Of a stretch of DNA of 5,829 nt, positions 1 through 5,406 are shown one piece after another (position 1 is the first letter of the stretch; each line of letters starts with the position of its first letter). Location: positions 1 to 5,829 of the forward strand of contig JAEWFU010000168.1 in assembly GCA_023388675.1 (NCBI GenBank), read 5' to 3'. The position numbers were made by a program, and so were the translations under genes. The notes below the pieces were generated by a model. The model searched no databases. It was given only the letters and a program-made list of their open reading frames with translations, and had not been told where the DNA came from. The stretch comes from Pseudomonadota bacterium (lineage in GTDB: Bacteria > Pseudomonadota > Alphaproteobacteria > Rhizobiales > Rhizobiaceae).

Positions 1-1360
1 TGTCGATGACGAGCGCGTCGGGATGGGCGATCTGCACGCCGAGTGCCGCCGGAAGGCCATAGCCCATCGTGCCGAGGCCGCCTGAGGTCATCCAGCGGTT
101 CGGTTTCTCGAAACCGTAGTGCTGGGCTGCCCACATCTGGTGCTGGCCGACTTCGGTGGTGATGTAGGTGTCGCGGTCCTTCGTCAGCTCGTAGAGCCGC
201 TGGATCGCATATTGCGGCATGATGACGTCGTCGTTGCTGCGGTAGGCGAGCGAGTCCCGCGAGCGCCAGCGCGCGATCTGCTCCCACCAGGGGTGCAAAG
301 CCGACTTCTCGGGCTTCACGGTGGCGCGCCACAGCCGCACCATATCCTCCAGCACCCGGCCAACATCGCCGAGGATCGGGATGTCGACATGCACGTTCTT
401 GTTCAGCGACGACGGGTCGACGTCGACATGGATTTTCTTCGAGTTGGGCGAGAAGGCATCCAGCCTGCCGGTGATGCGGTCGTCGAAACGTGCGCCGAGG
501 CAGATCATCACGTCGCAGTCATGCATGACCATGTTGGCTTCGTAGGTGCCGTGCATGCCGAGCATGCCGAGCCAGTTCTTGCCGGAAGCCGGATAGGCGC
601 CGAGCCCCATCAGCGTGGACGTGATCGGGAAGCCGGTGAGGTCGACGAGTTCGCGCAGGAGATGGCTGGCCTCGGGGCCCGAGTTCACCACGCCGCCGCC
701 GGAATAGATCACCGGCCGCTTGGCGCTCGCCATCAGCGCGACCGCCTGCTTGATCGCCTCGATGTCGCCCTGCACCTTGGGGCTGTAGGACGTGCGCGGT
801 GCCTGCTGCGGCGGGGTGTAGATGCCCTTGGCGAACTGGACGTCCTTGGGAATGTCGACCACCACGGGACCGGGCCGGCCGGTCGTGGCGACATGGAAGG
901 CCTCGTGGATGATGCGCGACAGGTCGTTGACGTCCTTCACCAGCCAGTTGTGCTTGGTGCAGGGCCGCGTGATACCGACAGTGTCGCATTCCTGGAACGC
1001 GTCGGAGCCGATCAGCGTCGTCGGCACCTGGCCGGTGATGCAGACCAGCGGGATCGAATCCATCAACGCGTCCTGCAGGGGCGTCACGGCATTGGTCGCA
1101 CCGGGGCCAGAGGTGACGAGGAAGACGCCCGCCTTTCCGGTCGAGCGCGCATAGCCCTCGGCAGCGTGGCCCGCGCCCTGCTCGTGGCGCACGAGAACGT
1201 GCTGGATCTCGTCCTGCTGGAAAAGCTCATCGTAGATCGGAAGGACCGCACCGCCCGGATAGCCGAAGATATGCTCTACGCCGTTATCCTTCAGCGCCTG
1301 CACCACCATCTCCGCGCCGCTCATCTCGCGCCTGCCGGCGTCACTTTCTGCGTTACTCAT
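1..1360 (-). CDS. ilvI: Acetolactate synthase large subunit, 3' end cut by window
   Basis: This gene encodes the catalytic subunit of acetohydroxyacid synthase, the ThDP/FAD/Mg enzyme that starts valine, leucine and isoleucine synthesis by condensing pyruvate with pyruvate or 2-oxobutyrate. My reading of the minus strand gives 453 residues, of the roughly 590 usual for the family. Visible motifs are YPGGA (34-38), RHEQGAGHAAEGYAR with the catalytic Glu at 60, ITGQVP (108-113), the middle-domain stretch LGARFDDRITGR (288-299) and the start of the C-terminal ThDP domain, SGGLGTMGYGLPAALG (426-441). The sequence stops just before the GDG-type ThDP/Mg motif. The start at 1360 is preferred because AGGAAG lies 6-8 bases upstream; Met13 (1324) is an alternative with a poorer ribosome site. 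The Pro113 and Asp positions linked to herbicide resistance in plants keep the sensitive-type residues. The regulatory subunit ilvH/ilvN would be expected further left. The upstream leader suggests control by attenuation. The family assignment is very secure; choosing ilvI rather than ilvB is convention. Confidence 0.97.
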   Translation of the reverse strand, partial: MSNAESDAGRREMSGAEMVVQALKDNGVEHIFGYPGGAVLPIYDELFQQDEIQHVLVRHEQGAGHAAEGYARSTGKAGVFLVTSGPGATNAVTPLQDALMDSIPLVCITGQVPTTLIGSDAFQECDTVGITRPCTKHNWLVKDVNDLSRIIHEAFHVATTGRPGPVVVDIPKDVQFAKGIYTPPQQAPRTSYSPKVQGDIEAIKQAVALMASAKRPVIYSGGGVVNSGPEASHLLRELVDLTGFPITSTLMGLGAYPASGKNWLGMLGMHGTYEANMVMHDCDVMICLGARFDDRITGRLDAFSPNSKKIHVDVDPSSLNKNVHVDIPILGDVGRVLEDMVRLWRATVKPEKSALHPWWEQIARWRSRDSLAYRSNDDVIMPQYAIQRLYELTKDRDTYITTEVGQHQMWAAQHYGFEKPNRWMTSGGLGTMGYGLPAALGVQIAHPDALVID

Positions 1361-1368
1361 CGGTCTCT

Positions 1369-1374
1369 TCCTGT
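1369..1374 (-). promoter_or_regulatory. Ribosome binding site of ilvI
   Basis: On the minus strand ACAGGAAGAGACCGATG precedes the ilvI start. The AGGA core ends 8 bases before the ATG at 1360, which supports this start over the internal Met13. Confidence 0.65.
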
Positions 1375-1416
1375 CTTCGCGTATCGCGCCAAAGGTCGTT
1401 TATCGGTCTTGCGGGC

Positions 1417-1442
1417 AATAAAAAAGGCCCCCTGAGGAGCCT
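1417..1442 (-). terminator. Intrinsic terminator/attenuator in the ilvI leader
   Basis: On the minus strand AGGCTCC, loop TCAG, then GGGGCCT forms a 7-bp GC-rich stem with one G-U wobble. It is followed directly by TTTTTTATT (the U tract reads from 1425 to 1417). The hairpin sits 57 bases upstream of the ilvI start and 34 bases after the stop of the Ile/Leu/Val-rich leader peptide, so it is placed to stop transcription before ilvI. It could also end transcripts from further upstream, but no other minus-strand gene is seen between it and the GGDEF gene. Its role as an attenuator is inferred from this arrangement. Confidence 0.87.
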
Positions 1443-1449
1443 GTGTTTC

Positions 1450-1497
1450 GCGCATGGGGTGCTTTCGCCCGGCGGTTACACCGCCTTGCCCATGCGC
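1450..1497 (-). promoter_or_regulatory. Leader RNA helix (1:2 pairing) of the ilvI attenuator
   Basis: GCGCATGGG, within leader codons 11-14 (1497-1489), is perfectly complementary over 9 bases to CCCATGCGC (1458-1450). Nested between them is a second hairpin, ACCGCC/GGCGGT (1480-1485 with 1471-1476, 3-base loop), which includes part of the leader stop codon. A ribosome stalled on the Ile/Leu/Val codons 6-9 would cover the first arm and break the long helix. This matches the usual logic of ribosome-mediated attenuation. I could not find a convincing competing antiterminator pairing with the terminator arms: only CCCC with GGGG and other 4-5 bp matches. The switch mechanism is therefore unresolved. 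Confidence 0.65.
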
Positions 1498-1529
1498 CTT
1501 CCTACGAGAATGATCGTCGAGATGTTCAT
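1476..1529 (-). CDS. ilvI operon leader peptide, 17 residues
   Basis: This short reading frame encodes MNISTIILVGRRMGKAV and ends in TAA. Codons 3, 6, 7, 8 and 9 are Ile, Ile, Ile, Leu and Val, so five of seven consecutive codons call for the branched-chain amino acids made by the downstream pathway. The frame is followed by nested RNA hairpins and an intrinsic terminator ahead of ilvI, the arrangement of a transcription attenuator. The peptide probably has no function beyond sensing charged tRNA through ribosome stalling. There is no clear Shine-Dalgarno sequence before the ATG. A candidate promoter would put the transcript start only about 1-5 bases upstream, so translation may be leaderless or nearly so. 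The frame stays open upstream without another ATG; a GTG at 1553 is possible but falls inside the proposed promoter spacer. Confidence 0.83.
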   Translation of the reverse strand: MNISTIILVGRRMGKAV

Positions 1530-1539
1530 GGTCGCGGAC

Positions 1540-1567
1540 AGTAATTGCGCCACGACAAGCCTGTCAA
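1540..1567 (-). promoter_or_regulatory. Candidate sigma-70 promoter of the ilvI leader
   Basis: The minus strand has a perfect TTGACA -35 box (1567-1562), a 16-base spacer and ATTACT (1545-1540) as a weak -10 with 3 of 6 matches. Transcription would begin near 1530-1534, right at the leader peptide ATG (1529). The -35 box is convincing; the -10 box is not strong. Confidence 0.45.
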
Positions 1568-1595
1568 TGGCAAAAGCGCCGGTGTTGCTGGCAAA
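1568..1595 (-). repeat. Paired TTTGCCA direct repeats upstream of the ilvI promoter
   Basis: TTTGCCA occurs twice on the minus strand, at 1595-1589 and 1574-1568. The spacing is 21 bp, which is two helical turns, and the nearer copy abuts the TTGACA box. The outer copy lies in a near-palindrome, TTGC-TG-GCAA on the plus strand (1585-1594). The position suits a regulator binding one face of DNA, but the copies are short and no known regulator is recognised. Confidence 0.3.
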
Positions 1596-1717
1596 GACCG
1601 AACGATCGGAAAAACTGGAGCGGTTGCGTTTACCTGCGCTCAACCATGCAGCCACACCGCACCTTAACTGTCCCGCTGCTAGGTTCGGAGGATTGCAAGC
1701 GGGGAAGTGTATGATCG

Positions 1718-3541
1718 ATGTTCGTTGAACGCGCGGAGATCGGCGAGGCAACGAGCCAGGAACGGCGCGACGGTTCTCAATCGGATTCGCGCGTGCTGGG
1801 GCGTGTCGTTCAGTGCGACGGCGCCCGCGCGATGCTGGCCGCCTATGCTGCCGACGGCAGCGAAGCCATGCAAGGCCTCTGGACGGTCGGCCGCATGATC
1901 TCGATCAACCTCGGCAACATCCGCACCGTCGGCCTCGTCTATCGCATAGAGACCCCGACCGACAGGTGGAGCGAGGACGAGCCGAACCCGATCAACGTCC
2001 ATGTCGAACTGGTGGGCGAGGTACGCGACACCGAAGACGGCAAGCCCGTCTTCGACCGCGGCATCACTACCTATCCGCATATCGGCGCGATCTCGCACCG
2101 CATCCGGGCGCGCGACCTCGCGGCCGTCTACGATCTGGCAGGCCGCCGCTCGCTGACTATCGGACAGCTCTCGCAGGATGCGGCGATCGACGCCCGCATC
2201 GCCATAGACGACACGCTCAACCGGCATTTCGCCGTCGTCGGCACCACCGGCGTCGGCAAGTCGACCGCGGTCTCGCTGCTGCTGCGCAAGGCGATCGAGG
2301 CGCGGCCCGATCTGCGCGTGCTGATCCTTGATCCGCACAACGAATTCTCCTCCGCCTTTCCCGATCGTTCGATCCGTATCGACACGACAACGCTGGACCT
2401 GCCGTTCTGGCTGTTCCGCCTGGAGGAGCTGGTGGAGGTTCTGTTCCGCGGCCGCGACCCGGTGGCGGAAGAAGTCGATCTCCTGCGCGACCTGTTGCCG
2501 CTGGCCAAGCAGCTCTACCGCAATTCGAGCCAACCGGGGCTGATGCGAAGGGCGGCCGACGCCAACGCGCTTACCGCCGACACTCCCGTGCCCTACCGCA
2601 TCGCCGATGTGCTTCGCATCATCGACGAGCGCATGGGCATGCTGGAGACGAAGAACGACCGCCCGACCTACCGCGCGCTGCGCGCCCGCATCGACGCCGC
2701 ACTCAACGATCCGCGCTATCGTTTCATGTTCGGCTCGCGGCTGATCGACGACAACATCCACGAGACAATCGGCAGGATATTCCGGGTGCCGCACGAGGGC
2801 CGGCCGATCACCTCCTTCGAGCTGGCAGGCATGCCGTCTGAGGTCGTCAATTCGGTCTGCTCCGTTCTGGCGCGGCTTGCCTTCGACCTTGCGCTTAACA
2901 GCCACGGGCGGCTCAAGCTTCTGGTGTTGTGCGAGGAAGCGCACCGCTACATGCCCGCCGACAGCCGACTGGGCTTCGCGCCGACGCGACACGCGCTTTC
3001 GCGCATCGCCAAGGAAGGCCGCAAATACGGCTGCTATCTCGGCATCGTGACCCAGCGCCCCGGCGAGCTCGACCCCACGGTGCTGTCGCAATGCTCAACC
3101 GTTTTCGCGATGCGCCTTGCCAACGAGACGGACCAGGAGATCGTCCGGTCGGCCATAGCCGACTCGTCGGCCTCGACGCTCGCCTTCCTCTCGTCGATGG
3201 GACAGCGCGAGGCGATCGCTTTCGGAGAGGGCGTGGCAACCACGATGCGCATGAAGTTCGAATATCTGCCGCCGTCGCTGCTGCCGGGGACCACGGGCGA
3301 CGATGTCTCCGAGACCGAGGGCAGCGACCGGGACGTCGACATGGCCTCGCTCGTCCGCAACCTCCGCAGCGTGGGACATTCCCTGCCGCAGGAAACGCGG
3401 AGCTCGATGCTGGGCGCGCCGGTCGATGCACAGCGGCAGGCTGGCGAAGTGAGCCCGCAGGCTCAGCAGGCGATCCCGCAGCAGGCCGAAAGGCCACTCA
3501 GGCGCTTCGACGACGACTCGTTCAGGCGGCTTTACGAATAG
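1718..3541 (+). CDS. HerA/DUF87-family ATP-binding protein
   Basis: The product (607 residues) is a HerA-like hexameric P-loop ATPase of the FtsK/HerA superfamily (DUF87/COG0433 type). Relatives move DNA or act as ring translocases, often with a nuclease partner. A beta-rich N-terminal segment (about 25-130) resembles a HAS-barrel and includes GRMISINLGNIRTVGLVYRI (58-77). The ATPase core has Walker A GTTGVGKST (175-183), the HerA-type ILDPHNEF (203-210), Walker B LLVLCEEAHRYMP with acidic pair 406-407, a SRIAKEGRKYG stretch (428-438) that holds candidate arginine-finger residues, and TQRPGELDPTVLSQCS (445-460). An insertion rich in charged residues (about 235-345) separates the Walker motifs. 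The tail (about 525-607) is Gln/Ala-rich and probably disordered. GGGGAAG (1701-1707) precedes the ATG by 10 bases. No plus-strand promoter stands out in 1568-1717. The gene has no NurA, Sir2 or other effector beside it, so its process is unknown. Family confident, function not. Confidence 0.88.
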   Translation: MFVERAEIGEATSQERRDGSQSDSRVLGRVVQCDGARAMLAAYAADGSEAMQGLWTVGRMISINLGNIRTVGLVYRIETPTDRWSEDEPNPINVHVELVGEVRDTEDGKPVFDRGITTYPHIGAISHRIRARDLAAVYDLAGRRSLTIGQLSQDAAIDARIAIDDTLNRHFAVVGTTGVGKSTAVSLLLRKAIEARPDLRVLILDPHNEFSSAFPDRSIRIDTTTLDLPFWLFRLEELVEVLFRGRDPVAEEVDLLRDLLPLAKQLYRNSSQPGLMRRAADANALTADTPVPYRIADVLRIIDERMGMLETKNDRPTYRALRARIDAALNDPRYRFMFGSRLIDDNIHETIGRIFRVPHEGRPITSFELAGMPSEVVNSVCSVLARLAFDLALNSHGRLKLLVLCEEAHRYMPADSRLGFAPTRHALSRIAKEGRKYGCYLGIVTQRPGELDPTVLSQCSTVFAMRLANETDQEIVRSAIADSSASTLAFLSSMGQREAIAFGEGVATTMRMKFEYLPPSLLPGTTGDDVSETEGSDRDVDMASLVRNLRSVGHSLPQETRSSMLGAPVDAQRQAGEVSPQAQQAIPQQAERPLRRFDDDSFRRLYE

Positions 3542-3553
3542 GGCCCGGCCCTA
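3539..3553. repeat. Palindrome joining the two convergent stop codons
   Basis: TAGGGCC-C-GGCCCTA is a perfect 7+1+7 inverted repeat. Its left end is the TAG stop of the HerA-like gene and its right end is the TAG stop of the GGDEF gene on the other strand. A realistic hairpin would keep about five base pairs with a five-base loop. No T tract follows on either side, so it is not a standard intrinsic terminator, and transcripts of the two genes may overlap. Confidence 0.6.
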
Positions 3554-4342
3554 AGCGCAGACGCGGTTCCGTCCCAGCCGTTTCGCCTCGTACAGATGCT
3601 TGTCGGCGCGGCGGTAGAATCCCTCGGGACTTTCGTGCCGGTCCCAGACCGCGAGCCCAACGCTCGTGGTCACCTTGAGCCGCACGTTGCCGGATACGAT
3701 CACCAGACCCGCTATTGCCTTGCGAATCCGCTCGGCCAGTTTCGTCAGCAAGACTTCGTCCATGTTGGGTGCGACCACGGCGAACTCCTCGCCTCCCAGC
3801 CGGGCAACCACGTCGTGATAGCGGGTCATGTCCATCAGGCTGTTCGCCACGGCCTTCAGGACCTGATCGCCGACATCGTGGCCGTGCGTATCGTTGACCG
3901 CCTTGAAATGATCGAGGTCGAGGATGATCAGCCCGACCGGTTTGTCGATCCTGCGGAATTCCTCGATGTACTCTCGCAGCGCGTCGTCGAAGAAGCGCCG
4001 GTTCTGCATGCCTGTGAGCCCGTCCGTAAGTGCAGCGTGCTCGAGGGTCTCCGAACGCGCGCTGAGCGATGCCGTCATCGCGCGCAGCTTGCCCTCTTCC
4101 CTCACCTGCGTGCGAATGAGCGGATAGATGAAGAAGACGCCGAAGAACAGCGCGGTCGCCTGCAGGACCCCAGTGGCGAACAGCAGGCGCGGGAACCAGT
4201 CCAGGGTGGAAGCCCATTCGGCCGGATCGAGGGTTCGCGCGTTCGCATAGACCGTATTGTAGGCGTGCAGGATCAGCACGCCGGCGGCGAGTATCACGAC
4301 TATGAAGACAAAAAAGGCCGACTCGGCCTTGTGAAACCTCAT
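3551..4342 (-). CDS. Membrane-anchored GGDEF diguanylate cyclase
   Basis: The product (263 residues) is predicted to make cyclic di-GMP from two GTP at the inner membrane. Two hydrophobic segments (about 9-27 and 52-75) flank a short loop of about 25 residues. A polar, helical linker (about 76-103) joins them to a GGDEF domain. Visible catalytic features are DGLTGMQNRRFF (107-118), the metal-binding LDLDHFK (141-147), NDTHGHDVGD (150-159) and the active-site GGEEF (183-187). The inhibitory I-site RxxD is present as RYHD (174-177), so an active, product-inhibited cyclase is expected. No PAS, GAF, REC or EAL domain is present, and the loop is too small for a known periplasmic sensor. The start at 4342 has GGGGAG just upstream. 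A candidate promoter lies at 4375-4403, so it may be transcribed apart from miaA. It converges with the HerA-like gene with only 9 bases between stop codons. The target process cannot be told from the sequence. Confidence 0.94.
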   Translation of the reverse strand: MRFHKAESAFFVFIVVILAAGVLILHAYNTVYANARTLDPAEWASTLDWFPRLLFATGVLQATALFFGVFFIYPLIRTQVREEGKLRAMTASLSARSETLEHAALTDGLTGMQNRRFFDDALREYIEEFRRIDKPVGLIILDLDHFKAVNDTHGHDVGDQVLKAVANSLMDMTRYHDVVARLGGEEFAVVAPNMDEVLLTKLAERIRKAIAGLVIVSGNVRLKVTTSVGLAVWDRHESPEGFYRRADKHLYEAKRLGRNRVCA

Positions 4343-4374
4343 CTGCTCCCCACCGGAAACTGGGCGGCTCCCTC

Positions 4375-4403
4375 ATTACACGCCAGTGCTTACGGGAGGT
4401 TAA
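4375..4403 (-). promoter_or_regulatory. Candidate promoter of the GGDEF gene
   Basis: On the minus strand TTAACC (4403-4398) and TGTAAT (4380-4375) are separated by exactly 17 bases. The -10 box matches the sigma-70 consensus at 5 of 6 positions and the -35 box at 4 of 6. A start near 4368 would give a leader of about 26 bases. The -35 region sits in the palindrome GGTTAACC (4398-4405), which resembles half of a CtrA box, but the second half is poor. Confidence 0.45.
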
Positions 4404-4414
4404 CCGAAACAACT

Positions 4415-4438
4415 AAAACGCGAACTTTTTTCCGTTCG
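4415..4438 (-). terminator. Weak possible terminator after miaA
   Basis: On the minus strand CGAAC, an 8-base loop GGAAAAAA, then GTTCG forms a 5-bp stem (4438-4421), followed by CG and TTTT. It lies 42 bases beyond the miaA stop codon. The stem is short and the U run is brief, so termination would be partial at best. Apart from this and the GGDEF promoter candidate, I see nothing else in the 137-base gap. Confidence 0.2.
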
Positions 4439-4479
4439 ATGTGAGCTCCCGCATACCCACTCCACGGCGGCCCAACGCG

Positions 4480-5406
4480 CTAATCCCGCATCGGAAGCCG
4501 CTGCCACTCCGGCCCGAACTGGTTGCGAAACCACGTCGACTGACGCTTCGCATACTGGCGCGTCGCTGTCTTTGCCCGCGCGATCGCCTCGTCGAAGCTC
4601 ATGTCCCCATGGTCGGCGGCCAGAAGCTCCCGGACACCGATCGCCTTCCTCGCCGGCATGGCAGCCTCCGGCCCGAGCGCGTCGAGCGCACGCACCTCAT
4701 CGAGGGCACCTTCGGCGATCATCGTGTCGAAACGCCGGTCGATCCGGGCCGTCAGGACAGTCCGCTCCGGTTCGATCACGAGCAGCTTCGCCGTTGCCCA
4801 ATCGACCAGCGGGATGCCGGCCTCCTTCTGCCATCGAGAAATCGGCTTGCCCGATGCTTCCAGCACCTCCAGTGCCCGTACGATGCGCTGGCCGTCGGAG
4901 GGGCGGATCCCGCCGGCAGCAGCCGGGTCGCGTTCGGCCAGCAGGGCGTGCAACGCATTCGGCCCTTCTTCGGCGAGCGCATCACGCCAGCGCTCTCTTA
5001 CGGTGGCCGGAACGTCCGGCATGGCAGAAAGCCCCTCCAGCAGCGCACGGAAATAAAGCCCGGTGCCGCCGACGAAGATCGCCGGCTTGTCCCCGAGCTC
5101 GCCCGAACGGGTAAGCGCCTCGACGTCGCGCATCCAGCGGCCGGTGGAATAGGCCTCGCGCGGATCGACATGGCCGTAGAGCCTGTGTGGGGCGGCGGCA
5201 AGCTGCGTTTCGTCGGGTCGCGCGGTCAGCACACGCAAGACAGCGTAGACCTGCATGGAATCCGCGTTGACGACGGTGCCGCCCGTTTCCCGCGCCAGCC
5301 GCAACGCCAGGGCCGACTTGCCGCTGGCGGTCGGCCCGGCTATCAGGATCGCGTTCTTCAACGGCCCTTGCGGGCCAGTCCAATCGGAAATGCTCATGCC
5401 CCTCAT
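4480..5406 (-). CDS. miaA: tRNA dimethylallyltransferase MiaA
   Basis: MiaA transfers a dimethylallyl group from DMAPP to N6 of A37 in tRNAs that read UNN codons, the first step toward ms2i6A; it acts in the cytosol. The 308-residue product is close to the usual length of about 300-316. It shows the P-loop GPTASGKS (24-31), NADSMQVY with the conserved Asp (47-54), LTARP (60-64), HRLYGHVDP (74-82), the substrate-tunnel motif [14 protein letters not shown] (113-126), [18 protein letters not shown] (173-190), RKAIGVREL (253-261) and the C-terminal [15 protein letters not shown] (283-297). The start is uncertain: ATG at 5406 or 5397 (305 residues; GAGGGG only a few bases away), or a TTG at 5424. 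Each start lies inside or against the divergent serB coding region, so the promoter must lie in serB. Identity is very secure. Confidence 0.97.
   Translation of the reverse strand: MRGMSISDWTGPQGPLKNAILIAGPTASGKSALALRLARETGGTVVNADSMQVYAVLRVLTARPDETQLAAAPHRLYGHVDPREAYSTGRWMRDVEALTRSGELGDKPAIFVGGTGLYFRALLEGLSAMPDVPATVRERWRDALAEEGPNALHALLAERDPAAAGGIRPSDGQRIVRALEVLEASGKPISRWQKEAGIPLVDWATAKLLVIEPERTVLTARIDRRFDTMIAEGALDEVRALDALGPEAAMPARKAIGVRELLAADHGDMSFDEAIARAKTATRQYAKRQSTWFRNQFGPEWQRLPMRD
5318..5346 (+). promoter_or_regulatory. Candidate serB promoter inside miaA
   Basis: TTGCCG (5318-5323) and TATCAG (5341-5346) are separated by 17 bases, each matching the sigma-70 consensus at 4 of 6 positions. 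A start near 5353 would give a leader of about 43 bases before serB. Position supports it, since serB has no intergenic space; sequence support is moderate. Confidence 0.3.
5363..5376 (+). repeat. Small hairpin ahead of serB, within miaA codons
   Basis: GGCCC-TTGC-GGGCC is a perfect 5-bp inverted repeat with a four-base loop. It ends 19 bases before the serB ATG and would lie in the serB leader RNA. The same bases encode GPQGP near the MiaA N-terminus, so the repeat may simply reflect Gly/Pro codons. Confidence 0.35.

Noticed and set aside
119..1435. 438-codon open frame on the plus strand opposite ilvI
   Set aside because: It is an antisense shadow of a strongly conserved enzyme in GC-rich DNA. 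Its Arg/His/Asp/Val-rich translation resembles no family, and it runs through the ilvI attenuator.
1598..1613. CCGA-ACGA-TCGG hairpin followed by AAAAA, possible terminator
   Set aside because: The stem is only 4 bp. On the minus strand the T run precedes rather than follows the stem, so it cannot work as an intrinsic terminator on either strand.
1476..1751. 91-codon minus-strand frame that contains the ilvI leader peptide
   Set aside because: Only its last 17 codons fit an attenuator. The upstream part overlaps the HerA-like start and the candidate promoter and has no recognisable content, so it is taken as an open-frame accident.
1679..3091. 470-codon open frame on the minus strand opposite the HerA-like gene
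   Set aside because: The HerA-like frame has intact Walker motifs and a plausible ribosome site. The antisense frame is Arg/Ala/Asp-rich without recognisable motifs, as expected for GC-rich codon bias.
4391..4405. Possible CtrA binding site at the TTAACC box before the GGDEF gene
   Set aside because: One TTAA half is good, but the base run seven positions on is TAAG rather than TTAA, so the full TTAA-N7-TTAA pattern is missing.
3522..4412. 296-codon minus-strand frame and 282-codon plus-strand frame over the GGDEF gene
   Set aside because: Both overlap the complete GGDEF reading frame, which carries every expected motif. The alternatives show none.
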